A stretch of DNA of 64,000 bases, taken from Gp6-AA40 sp035293405. GTDB lineage: Bacteria > Acidobacteriota > Vicinamibacteria > Vicinamibacterales > UBA2999. Position numbers and translations under genes: made by a program. Of the stretch, positions 42,732 to 50,312 are shown piece after piece (position 1 is the stretch's first letter; each line of letters begins with the position of its first letter). The notes beneath the pieces are model-generated. The model did not search any database. It was given only the letters and a program-made list of their open reading frames with translations, and had not been told where the DNA came from. Location of the stretch: positions 62,001-126,000 of the forward strand of contig DATDOE010000090.1 in assembly GCA_035293405.1 (NCBI GenBank), given 5' to 3'.

Positions 42732-42998
42732 ATGACCCATCCAACAACACCCGCCATCCACAGCCCTGACGACGCCGCGATCTTCGCGGCCGCGAGACAC
42801 GCGCTCGATCAGTGCCCGCAGGTCCCCGGAACGGTTCGGGTGCATCTGGACCACGGCATCGCGACTCTGACCGGCGGCGTTCGATCCTCACGTGAGCGCG
42901 TCGCGGCCGAAGACACCGTGCGCAGCATCCCGGGCGTTCAAGGTCTCGTGAACAAGATCACAGTCGAACCGGACGACGTGCTCAGGAGGACATCATGA
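42732..42998 (+). CDS. Single BON-domain protein
   Basis: 88 residues, one BON domain (FAAARHALDQCPQVPG, VHLDHGIATLTGGVRSSRER, GLVNKITVEP). No signal peptide. ATG 42732 follows CAGGAG. Its stop overlaps the next start (ATGA), so it is coupled to the triple-BON protein and may be its partner. Confidence 0.8.
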   Translation: MTHPTTPAIHSPDDAAIFAAARHALDQCPQVPGTVRVHLDHGIATLTGGVRSSRERVAAEDTVRSIPGVQGLVNKITVEPDDVLRRTS

Positions 42999-43696
42999 CT
43001 ACTGCAAACCTTACCGACATCGACCTCCGAGTGAGGGATGCCGTCGTACGGCAGCTCGACTGGGATCCCGAAGTGGACGCGAGCGCCATCGGCGTCGCCG
43101 CCAAAGATGGCACAGTGACACTGACCGGATACATCGACAGCTACTCCGGCAAGCTCGCGGCGGAACGGGCCGCCAAAGCGGTCCGTGGCGTACGGGGCGT
43201 CGCCAACGATATCGACGTACGCGTGAAGCTGGACCGTACCGACCCGGAGATCGCGGCAGACGCCGTCCGTGCCCTCGAGCTCCGCCACAACATTCCCGAT
43301 ACCGTCCAAGCGGCGGTTCACGACGGGACGGTGACGCTGACCGGCAGGGTGGACTCGGCGTTCCAGACGCGCGGCGCCGCACAAGCGGTGCGTCACATTC
43401 GAGGAGTACGCAACGTGGTGAACCACATCACTGTCGCACCGCGGGCCGCCGAGCGGGACGTTCGCCATCGTATCGTGGCGGCCCTCCACCGCAATGCCAA
43501 CCTCGACGCCAAGGGCATCACCGCCACAGTGTCTGGCAATACGGTGATCCTGACGGGCGAGGTCGGCACCTGGCTGCAGCGTGAGTCGGCCGCGCGCGCT
43601 GCCGCCGATGCGCCGGGCATCATCCGCGTTGACAATCGCATCGCCGTGGAGAGTCCGTACGGATTGGGAGACGTCGTACCAGACGATCTCTGTTGA
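42995..43696 (+). CDS. Triple BON-domain protein with C-terminal cysteine
   Basis: 233 residues, three BON domains; closely matches the protein at 2610 (QLDWDPEVDASAIGVAAKDG, RAAERDVRHRIVAALHRNA). Ends in VPDDLC, the C-terminal motif kept in three paralogues. ATG 42995 follows AGGAGG. Its stop overlaps the start of the PEP synthase gene. Confidence 0.85.
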   Translation: MTTANLTDIDLRVRDAVVRQLDWDPEVDASAIGVAAKDGTVTLTGYIDSYSGKLAAERAAKAVRGVRGVANDIDVRVKLDRTDPEIAADAVRALELRHNIPDTVQAAVHDGTVTLTGRVDSAFQTRGAAQAVRHIRGVRNVVNHITVAPRAAERDVRHRIVAALHRNANLDAKGITATVSGNTVILTGEVGTWLQRESAARAAADAPGIIRVDNRIAVESPYGLGDVVPDDLC

Positions 43697-46191
43697 TGGA
43701 CCGCGGCATGACTAACGCTTCCTTTATCCGCTGGTTCAAAGACATCAGTCTTGGCGACGTGCCGCTCGTTGGCGGCAAGAACGCATCGTTGGGCGAGATG
43801 TATCGGGAGCTGGGATCGGCAGGCGTCCGCGTCCCGAACGGTTTTGCGATTACGGCGGACGCGTACCGCCATTTCCTTCGCGGCAGTGGACTCGACACCA
43901 GAATTCCCGGGCTCCTGGACGGTCTGCTGGTGACCGACCTGGCCAACCTCTCGGCACGAGGCCTCGCCATTCGCCACGCCATCACTGAGGCCGAGCTGCC
44001 AGGGGATCTGCGGGATGCGATCGTCTCCGCGTACCAGCTGCTGGGTCACGGCGAGCCGGTCGATGTCGCGGTGCGAAGCAGCGCCACCGCCGAAGATCTA
44101 CCGGATGCGAGCTTCGCCGGTCAGCAGGAGACGTATCTCAACGTCCGCGGGCAGGCGGCGCTGCTCGACGCCTGCCGACGGTCGTTCGCGTCGCTGTTCA
44201 CCGACCGGGCAATCTCCTACCGGGCGGACAAAGGCTTCGACCAGCTGCAGATTGCCCTGTCGATCGGCGTGCAACAGATGGTGCGGTCCGATCTGGCCAC
44301 GTCGGGGATCATGTTCACCCTCGATACTGAAACCGGGTTCCCCGACGTCGTGCTCATCAATGCGTCGTACGGTCTCGGCGAGCCGATCGTGCAGGGATCG
44401 GTCACGCCCGACGAGTATTGCGTCTTCAAGCCCACACTCAAGACCGGATTCACGCCAATCCTGCACAGAACCATCGGGACCAAGGAGTTCAAGCTCGTGT
44501 ACGACGAGGGCGGCAGCCGGGCGGTCAAAGCCGTGCCGGTCCCGTCTGGCGATCGGGCACGCTGTGCATTGAACGACGCAGAAATCCTGACGCTGGCCCG
44601 CTGGGGGTGCGCCATCGAGGACCACTACAGTCGCGCCTACGGTCATCCGACGCCGATGGACATCGAATGGGCCAAGGATGGACGCTCCGGGGACCTGTTC
44701 ATCGTCCAGGCCCGCCCGGAAACTGTGCACGGCCGTACCGCGGTGCTCACGCTCGAGCAGTATCGACTGCGAACGCGCGGCCGCGTCCTGGTCACCGGAC
44801 GAAGCGTCGGAGGCAAGATCGCGACAGGCCGCGTCCGCGTGATCCCCGACGCCGCTGGGCTGCGCCTGTTTCAACCGGGCGAAGTACTCGTCACCGACAA
44901 GACCGATCCCGATTGGGAACCCATCATGAAGCGGGCCGCGGCCATCGTCACCAATCGTGGCGGTCGCACCTGCCATGCGGCGATCGTCAGCCGCGAGCTC
45001 GGAGTCCCGGCCATCGTCGGGACCGAGACCGGCACGACAACGCTCACCACCGGCCAAATGGTGACGGTTTCGTGCGCCGAGGGTGAAAACGGGTTCGTCT
45101 ACGACGGCGTGCTGAAGTTTGCGATCGAACGCACGGACCTGTCGGCCGTTCGTCGCCCGACCACGAAGATCATGATGAATGTCGGCAACCCCGCCGAAGC
45201 GTTCGGCCTCGCGGCGATTCCCAACGACGGTGTCGGCCTGGCGCGACTGGAGTTCATCATCAACAACGCCATCGGCGTTCATCCGATGGCGCTGGTCCGC
45301 TACGCCACGCTCGGTGGGCAATCGCGTGCGGAGGTCGACCGGATCACCGCCGGCTACACGGACAAGCCCGCCTTCTTTGTCGACAAGCTGGCGGAGAACG
45401 TCGGGACGCTTGCCGCGGCCTTCTATCCGAAAGACGTCATCGTCCGGCTGAGCGATTTCAAGACGAACGAGTATGCGCGCCTGGCCGGCGGGAGTGGCTT
45501 CGAGCCGTTCGAGGAGAACCCGATGCTCGGGTTCCGCGGCGCCTCCCGGTACTACGACGAACGGTACCGCGAGGGCTTTGCGTTGGAGTGTCGGGCACTG
45601 AAGCGGGTGCGAGATGACATGGGGCTCACGAACGTCAAGATCATGGTGCCCTTTTGCCGGACCCTCGATGAGGCGCGCCTCGTGGTCGACGAACTGGCGC
45701 GCAATGGCCTCGTCCGGCACGACAAGGGCCTCGATCTCTACATGATGGTCGAGATCCCCAGCAACGTCATTCTCCTGGCCGAATTCGCGCGGTACTTCGA
45801 CGGATTCTCCATCGGCTCGAACGACCTCACGCAACTCACGCTCGGCGTCGATCGTGACTCGGCAATCGTCGCTCACGTGTTCAACGAGCGAGACCCGGCC
45901 GTGCAAAGCCTGATTCGTCAAGCGATTCAACGCGCTCGGGAGCTTGGACGCAAGATCGGCTTGTGCGGACAGGCGCCGAGCGATTACCCGGAGTTTGCCA
46001 GATTCCTCGTGGAGTGCGGCATCGACAGCATGTCGCTCAACCCCGATGCTGTGCTCGCCACGACGCAGATCGTCGCCACCGCCGAAACCGCGCGAGGCCT
46101 GACGGAGAGAGGAGCCGCGTCGATTGAGACGGATCCACTCGTCCCACTGCCGGTGGCAGCCGGCGAGAAGCACGACCACGCGCGCACCTGA
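43696..46191 (+). CDS. ppsA: Phosphoenolpyruvate synthase (pyruvate, water dikinase)
   Basis: 831 residues. It interconverts pyruvate + ATP and PEP + AMP + phosphate. The ATP-grasp part has DVPLVGGKNASLGEMYREL and AVRSSATAEDLPDASFAGQQ. The swivelling phospho-His is in GGRTCHAAIVSRELGVPAIVG. The PEP/pyruvate part shows GLARLEFIIN, FYPKDVIVRLSDFKTNEY, and IGLCGQAPSDYPEF near the end with the catalytic Cys. ATG 43696 overlaps the BON stop; ATG 43708 is an alternative. Placing it after two BON genes under sigma-54 suggests gluconeogenic use when carbon or oxygen is low. Confidence 0.95.
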   Translation: MDRGMTNASFIRWFKDISLGDVPLVGGKNASLGEMYRELGSAGVRVPNGFAITADAYRHFLRGSGLDTRIPGLLDGLLVTDLANLSARGLAIRHAITEAELPGDLRDAIVSAYQLLGHGEPVDVAVRSSATAEDLPDASFAGQQETYLNVRGQAALLDACRRSFASLFTDRAISYRADKGFDQLQIALSIGVQQMVRSDLATSGIMFTLDTETGFPDVVLINASYGLGEPIVQGSVTPDEYCVFKPTLKTGFTPILHRTIGTKEFKLVYDEGGSRAVKAVPVPSGDRARCALNDAEILTLARWGCAIEDHYSRAYGHPTPMDIEWAKDGRSGDLFIVQARPETVHGRTAVLTLEQYRLRTRGRVLVTGRSVGGKIATGRVRVIPDAAGLRLFQPGEVLVTDKTDPDWEPIMKRAAAIVTNRGGRTCHAAIVSRELGVPAIVGTETGTTTLTTGQMVTVSCAEGENGFVYDGVLKFAIERTDLSAVRRPTTKIMMNVGNPAEAFGLAAIPNDGVGLARLEFIINNAIGVHPMALVRYATLGGQSRAEVDRITAGYTDKPAFFVDKLAENVGTLAAAFYPKDVIVRLSDFKTNEYARLAGGSGFEPFEENPMLGFRGASRYYDERYREGFALECRALKRVRDDMGLTNVKIMVPFCRTLDEARLVVDELARNGLVRHDKGLDLYMMVEIPSNVILLAEFARYFDGFSIGSNDLTQLTLGVDRDSAIVAHVFNERDPAVQSLIRQAIQRARELGRKIGLCGQAPSDYPEFARFLVECGIDSMSLNPDAVLATTQIVATAETARGLTERGAASIETDPLVPLPVAAGEKHDHART

Positions 46192-46260
46192 GAGAGTCGT
46201 GGGGCGCGGGTCCTGCGGAACGTGCTCGCGATCGTCTGAAAAAGGAAACCCATTCAGCGA

Positions 46261-46292
46261 GGTCTGCCCCCCGCCGGCCGGGCGGGCAGACC
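46261..46292. terminator. Hairpin between convergent ppsA and BON gene
   Basis: GGTCTGCCC and GGGCAGACC form a 9-bp stem with a GC-rich loop that can pair further. It sits between two convergent genes and could stop both. There is no strong T-run on either side. Confidence 0.5.
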
Positions 46293-46301
46293 GGACGGCG
46301 A

Positions 46302-46952
46302 CTATGGCACGAGCACCAGGTTGTCATCCACGGTGGTGACACCTGGAGCCGCCCACGCCGCCCGCTTGGCTTCATTGCGTTCGCTCCATGAATGCACGTT
46401 CCCGCTGAGAATCACCTTCCCGTCGAGCACATTCACACTGATACGGCGCGCGTCAATCTCCGCATTGCGCCTGAACGCCGCCTCGATCTTCGCTTGAACA
46501 TCACCGGCCTTCACGCGCGGCTTCAGGACGATATCGTTGGTGACGCCGCGAACGCCGGCGAGATCCCGCACGGTTCTGAACGCCGCGTCCTTCTGATACT
46601 GCCAGTCGACCGTGCCCCTCAGCGTCAGCCAGCCGTTGCTGACGGTGACGGTCACCGTATCGCCTGGCACAGTGGTGGTCCATTTGAGGGCGTTGAGAGC
46701 CGCCTGGGCGACTTCCGTATCAGTCCGGTCGCTCATCCCCTCGAGCCGCACCTTGACGTCATTGGCCACACCCTTCACTCCATACACTCGAAGCGCGACC
46801 TTCTCGGCGGCTGACTGCTCGGCGAACGTGTGAACGTCGCCTCTCAGCGTCACCACGCCGTCCGCGACACTGACGCCGATATCGGTGGCGTCAATGCTCG
46901 GGTCCCACTCGAGGGCATCTTGCACGTGTCTTTGCAGGTCACGGTCAGTCAT
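46302..46952 (-). CDS. Triple BON-domain protein (MTDRDLQ subfamily)
   Basis: 216 residues, three BON domains; close paralogue of the protein at 13222 (DALEWDPSIDATDIGVSV, GWLTLRGTVDWQYQ, KVILSGNVHSWSER). Cytoplasmic by sequence. ATG 46952 follows GGAGGCGAGCC on the minus strand. It is transcribed alone from the promoter at 47049-47064 with a leader of about 86 nt. Confidence 0.85.
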   Translation of the reverse strand: MTDRDLQRHVQDALEWDPSIDATDIGVSVADGVVTLRGDVHTFAEQSAAEKVALRVYGVKGVANDVKVRLEGMSDRTDTEVAQAALNALKWTTTVPGDTVTVTVSNGWLTLRGTVDWQYQKDAAFRTVRDLAGVRGVTNDIVLKPRVKAGDVQAKIEAAFRRNAEIDARRISVNVLDGKVILSGNVHSWSERNEAKRAAWAAPGVTTVDDNLVLVP

Positions 46953-47048
46953 GGCTCGCCTCCAACTGCAGAAGAAGAAGCACTGCCGATCCGAACCCGA
47001 TCGCGCGTCAAGCAGCGACCGCGGCAGGATCGATCTCACATCAGTGAC

Positions 47049-47064
47049 GGCAATCCCCGTGCCT
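47049..47064 (-). promoter_or_regulatory. Sigma-54 promoter of the BON gene
   Basis: Minus strand AGGCACG-GGGA-TTGCC, GG-N10-GC. Predicted +1 near 47038. Confidence 0.85.
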
Positions 47065-47115
47065 CGTTTGTCACACCGTTTCGTGGACGTTCAATCACCT
47101 GTCGACGCCGCCGCA

Positions 47116-47150
47116 GGGCACTATTTCAGGAGCGCGCGAAGAATCCCGCA
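47116..47150. promoter_or_regulatory. Tandem enhancer for the minus-strand BON promoter
   Basis: GGGCACTATTTCAGG and GCGAAGAATCCCGC have cores 20 bp apart. The nearer core is about 60 bp from the GG of the promoter at 47049-47064. Confidence 0.65.
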
Positions 47151-47224
47151 AACGTGTAGCTGCTGGGGACAGGCTCGGGGAGAACCAGCAGCGGGTTCGT
47201 CCGTGCCTCGCCTACCGGAAGTAC

Positions 47225-47261
47225 TGCGGACTATTCCCCACACCCTGCGGAATAGTTCGCT
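47225..47261. promoter_or_regulatory. Tandem enhancer upstream of the receiver gene
   Basis: GCGGACTATTCCCC and GCGGAATAGTTCGC start 21 bp apart. These are among the cleanest copies in the window and sit about 57 bp (centre to GG) before the element at 47310-47325. Confidence 0.7.
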
Positions 47262-47309
47262 GCACGGGACCGATCGCAAGACGCCGGCCCGAGGTTCCGG
47301 CTGCCAAAG

Positions 47310-47325
47310 CGGCGCGCAATTTGAA
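47310..47325 (+). promoter_or_regulatory. Variant sigma-54 promoter of the receiver gene
   Basis: CGGCGCG-CAAT-TTGAA has the -24 GG but GA instead of GC at -12. Its distance to the UAS is typical, and predicted +1 (47336) is 16 nt before ATG 47352. Confidence 0.4.
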
Positions 47326-47351
47326 TACTCATCGATGCATAGGTTCCGGCC

Positions 47352-47786
47352 ATGAGAGGCGTTTTCGACTCCCACGTGGGACGGTCCGTTGCGCTGACAA
47401 GCGCGGGAGGTAGCCAGCTGAATGTTCTGGTCGTCGACGATGAATTGTTGATTCGATGGTCGGTCAGCGAGGTGCTGGGAGCGGCTGGGCATGCCGTCTC
47501 CGAGGCTGACAACGCCATGTCGGCCATCCGTTCGATCACCAGCGGAACCAGTCCTGACGTCGTGGTGCTCGACTACCGCTTGCCGGATTCGACCGATCTC
47601 GCACTGCTGGCGAAGATTCGACAGCTTGCGCCGCGAGCGGCCGTGATCTTCATGACGGCGTTCGGGACACCCGAGGTGGTGGATGGAGCGCTTGCGCTTG
47701 GCGCGTATCGAGTGCTGGACAAGCCCTTCGAGTTCACGCAGCTTCCATCCCTCGTGCTCGAGGCGTACCACGCCCGCGCCAACTAG
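47352..47786 (+). CDS. Single-domain response regulator (NtrC-type receiver)
   Basis: 144 residues. Receiver domain with VVDDELLIRWSVSEVL, phospho-Asp in VVVLDYRLPDSTDL, Thr in FMTAFGTPEVV and Lys in LDKPF. It closely resembles the receiver at 25043 and lacks any output domain. A ~20-residue N-terminal extension precedes the domain. An enhancer pair lies upstream, so it may be controlled by the regulon it belongs to. Confidence 0.85.
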   Translation: MRGVFDSHVGRSVALTSAGGSQLNVLVVDDELLIRWSVSEVLGAAGHAVSEADNAMSAIRSITSGTSPDVVVLDYRLPDSTDLALLAKIRQLAPRAAVIFMTAFGTPEVVDGALALGAYRVLDKPFEFTQLPSLVLEAYHARAN

Positions 47787-47822
47787 GAAGCGTGCCGCCA
47801 ACTGGCGCGCTCACGGGCGATC

Positions 47823-48077
47823 TCAGACGTAGCGACGGCCGGCACCGCCGTGCACGAACGCACCGCGGCTGATCGACAGCGCGCCCCCATCGACGAGCAC
47901 ACACAGGACGCGTTCGCACTTGCCCAGATCCAGATTGAACAGACGGGATGCCTGAGGCAACGTGAGCTTCAGGCCCGGCATTTCGGCGAATTCGGCGCGG
48001 ATACGGACACCGAGGTCATGATCCAGAGGGTCTGGGGAGCTGATGTCGCGCAGACGCGCATCCGGCTGTCGCTGCAT
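47823..48077 (-). CDS. Small helical (winged-helix-like) protein, paralogue 2 of 3
   Basis: 84 residues. IRAEFAEMPGLKLTLPQASRLF, NLDLGKCERVLCVLVDGGAL and GAFVHGGAGRRYV match the protein at 30020 almost helix for helix. ATG 48077 follows AGGAGAAGCGAACT. It has the most consensus-like sigma-54 promoter in the window. The function is unknown. Confidence 0.8.
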   Translation of the reverse strand: MQRQPDARLRDISSPDPLDHDLGVRIRAEFAEMPGLKLTLPQASRLFNLDLGKCERVLCVLVDGGALSISRGAFVHGGAGRRYV

Positions 48078-48115
48078 AGTTCGCTTCTCCTGAAATGTCG
48101 ATCACTGAATCCCCG

Positions 48116-48131
48116 AGCAACGCCCGTGCCA
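48116..48131 (-). promoter_or_regulatory. Sigma-54 promoter of the small paralogue gene
   Basis: Minus strand TGGCACG-GGCG-TTGCT, a full match to the sigma-54 consensus with GG-N10-GC. Predicted +1 near 48105, leader 27 nt. I see no clear enhancer pair in the 110 bp to the divergent promoter at 48247. Confidence 0.9.
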
Positions 48132-48246
48132 CCATCCGGGTTGCCGAAACGTCGGTCACGACCGCATGCCCCCGTCCGTAGCTCACCGCGGTACGCAGAG
48201 TCCGCCCTCCCGTAACGGGCATTCGAACGCGACGGGAGGTCGGTGG

Positions 48247-48262
48247 TGGTTCGCTTGTTGCC
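48247..48262 (+). promoter_or_regulatory. Sigma-54 promoter of the tandem USP gene
   Basis: TGGTTCG-CTTG-TTGCC, GG at 48248-48249 and GC at 48260-48261. Predicted +1 near 48273, 14 nt before ATG 48287. Confidence 0.8.
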
Positions 48263-48286
48263 TACTTGAATCCCTGAGGGGCTCAG

Positions 48287-49168
48287 ATGGGCAAGGCCAA
48301 CGAATTCCGCGTCCTTGTGGCGACCGACGGATCGCGGCAGGCAAGTCGCGCGACTACAGCAGCGATGCAGTTCCCTTGGCCGGCTCGAACGCGCGTTCGG
48401 GCCGTTGTCGCCCGACGGATGGGCAAAGAGCACAGCCGATCGATTCTGCTGTCAGCGCTCGATCGCGGTGCTGAGTCCATCGCTGGCACTGCGCAACGGC
48501 GCCTGCGGCGGCGGTGGCCAGACGCTGAGGTCGTCATCGTAGACACGACACCTGTCGGCGGCGTGCTTCGCGAGGCCAAACGGTTCGCGGCCGATGCCAT
48601 CGTTCTTGGCTGGCGCGGTCACGGCCCGATTCGCCGCCTCTTGATGGGAAGTGTCTCCAGAGGAGTCGTTCGCGGAGCACGGTGCGCGGTGCTCGTCGTC
48701 AGGCGCAGATCAGCTGACGTTCGCAGGATCGTGATTGGCATTGATGGTTCGCCAGGTGCTCGTCGCGCTGTGGCCTTCGTGGAGCGGCTAGAGGCTCCTC
48801 AGGGTGGCAGCGTGACCCTGTTCACGGCTGTAGAACAGACCGCGCTGCCCGCCCAGGCGCTTGCGACGTCGGCAATTCGTGCCACGGTTGCGGCCGAAGT
48901 GAAGCGCCTGAACCGAGCGAGCGTCACATCGGCGCAACGGAGGCTCCTGCGCATCGCCGCGACACTCCAGCATCGCGGCTGGCGTGTCCGCACAGTGGTG
49001 AGCACGGACGCGCCGCTACGCGCCGTTCTTGCCACGGTTGAGGAAATGAAATCGGACGTGCTGGTCGTGGGTGCGCGGGGATGCGGTGGCGTTCGCCGCC
49101 TGTTGCTGGGCAGCGTCGCAGAGGGTGTCTTGAACCACTGCCCGGTGCCCGTGCTCGTCGTACGATGA
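48287..49168 (+). CDS. Tandem universal stress protein
   Basis: 293 residues, two USP domains. Both keep the ATP-binding pattern G-x2-G-x9-G-S: GWRGHGPIRRLLMGSVSRGV and GARGCGGVRRLLLGSVAEGV. They begin RVLVATDGS and RIVIGIDGS. It is very Arg-rich. ATP-binding tandem USPs of this kind are abundant in the DosR regulon and link to growth arrest. ATG 48287 has GAGGGG upstream. Confidence 0.9.
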   Translation: MGKANEFRVLVATDGSRQASRATTAAMQFPWPARTRVRAVVARRMGKEHSRSILLSALDRGAESIAGTAQRRLRRRWPDAEVVIVDTTPVGGVLREAKRFAADAIVLGWRGHGPIRRLLMGSVSRGVVRGARCAVLVVRRRSADVRRIVIGIDGSPGARRAVAFVERLEAPQGGSVTLFTAVEQTALPAQALATSAIRATVAAEVKRLNRASVTSAQRRLLRIAATLQHRGWRVRTVVSTDAPLRAVLATVEEMKSDVLVVGARGCGGVRRLLLGSVAEGVLNHCPVPVLVVR

Positions 49169-49245
49169 ACCGCGGCGGTACCAGTGATGCCATCTTCGGA
49201 AGACATCCTCGAGGGCCTGACCACCATCGCCAACGCGTGGCGACG

Positions 49246-50145
49246 CTATCGGGTGATGTCGACCGTCACTCGCCGCGCGATGCCGTGGCGTGCGGCGATG
49301 ATCGCGTCGGCGAGTACCCAGTCAACACGATCCATCACACCTTCCGCCGAGGCCAGATCCCTGGCCAGCTGACTCGCGGAGGCCGTGCGTTGATACACGT
49401 CTGCATGCACTTCCAGGAACACTTCCGAGCCGTCCGCGGTCACCAGCACCGGCTCGTAGACAAAACGTCCCGGGGTTCCGACAGTGACCTGCGCGTAGAG
49501 CCAGGCGATGTCGTCGGGACCCAGCCGAATGCACCCGTGGGTCACCGTTCCGTAGACGCTGGAAGGAGCGTTGGTGCCGTGAATGCCGAGGTGGCCGACG
49601 CTCAGCCCGAGCCAGAACTTTCCCAGCGGATTGGCCGGCCCAGGGGGCACGATGGCCGGCAGCGGCCTGCCTCGCTGACGCGCTTCCTCGAGAATCGAAG
49701 CCGGCACTTCCCACGACGGGTCGGTTTTCTTGGTCACGACAGTGAATTCCCCGATCGGCGTTGGCCAGCCTCTCTGTCCCGCCGCCACCGGCATGCCGCG
49801 TACGTCGTCGGTCTCGACGCCGTAATACAACATTCGTTGAGGCACGTTCACGACAATGGCCCCTGGACTCACGCCCCCAGGCACGATGTGGCGGTTGTCG
49901 ATGGTCAGCCGCTGTCCGACGCGCAGGATCGCACTCGGCGGCAGGGCGTTGTCCGCGACAAGAGTTTGTGGATCGGTGCCGTATCTCGCGCCGATGATTC
50001 GAAGCGTGTCGCCCTGCTTCACGGCGTATGTGGTGACGCCACCAACGATCCGATCCGGGGCGGCAACCCCTGCAGCCGGCCCGGCCAGAATGACGCCCGC
50101 GGCGCCCGCCACTGCCAGTGCCAGCGAGGTGCTGAGCGGTGCCAT
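49246..50145 (-). CDS. L,D-transpeptidase with LysM domain
   Basis: 299 residues. Signal peptide (LALAVAGAAGVILAGPAAGVAA), a LysM peptidoglycan-binding domain (YAVKQGDTLRIIGARYGTD), then the YkuD catalytic domain with GIHGTNAPSSVYGTVTHGCIRL, whose His and Cys form the active site. It makes 3-3 crosslinks or attaches proteins to peptidoglycan in the periplasm. Such links are typical of non-growing cells. ATG 50145 lies about 2 nt from the predicted +1, so the transcript may be leaderless. Confidence 0.9.
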   Translation of the reverse strand: MAPLSTSLALAVAGAAGVILAGPAAGVAAPDRIVGGVTTYAVKQGDTLRIIGARYGTDPQTLVADNALPPSAILRVGQRLTIDNRHIVPGGVSPGAIVVNVPQRMLYYGVETDDVRGMPVAAGQRGWPTPIGEFTVVTKKTDPSWEVPASILEEARQRGRPLPAIVPPGPANPLGKFWLGLSVGHLGIHGTNAPSSVYGTVTHGCIRLGPDDIAWLYAQVTVGTPGRFVYEPVLVTADGSEVFLEVHADVYQRTASASQLARDLASAEGVMDRVDWVLADAIIAARHGIARRVTVDITR

Positions 50146-50157
50146 GCCACACGGAGC

Positions 50158-50173
50158 CGCAATCTCGGTGCCG
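50158..50173 (-). promoter_or_regulatory. Sigma-54 promoter of the L,D-transpeptidase gene
   Basis: Minus strand CGGCACC-GAGA-TTGCG, GG-N10-GC. Predicted +1 near 50147. Confidence 0.8.
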
Positions 50174-50224
50174 CATCAGCCCGTCGGCTCTGTACGGAGA
50201 TCACCGCGAGCAATGGCCATGCGC

Positions 50225-50260
50225 CGCGAAACAATCCGCGGCGGCGCGAGATATCTCGGG
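50225..50260. promoter_or_regulatory. Shared tandem enhancer between divergent sigma-54 promoters
   Basis: CGCGAAACAATCCGCG and GCGCGAGATATCTCGG have cores 20 bp apart. The first is about 60 bp from the minus-strand promoter; the second is only about 31 bp from the plus-strand one. Confidence 0.6.
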
Positions 50261-50282
50261 TCTCGATGGTTGGCTTGGCGCA

Positions 50283-50298
50283 TGGCGCGAAGCGTGCA
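50283..50298 (+). promoter_or_regulatory. Sigma-54 promoter of the ADP-forming acyl-CoA synthetase gene
   Basis: TGGCGCG-AAGC-GTGCA, GG at 50284-50285 and GC at 50296-50297. Predicted +1 near 50309, 4 nt before ATG 50313. Confidence 0.7.
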
Positions 50299-50312
50299 CT
50301 CTGTCGCGACGC

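Noticed and set aside
44098..46179. Long open frame on the minus strand across ppsA
   Set aside because: Mirror of a highly conserved gene in GC-rich DNA; no domain, promoter or ribosome site.
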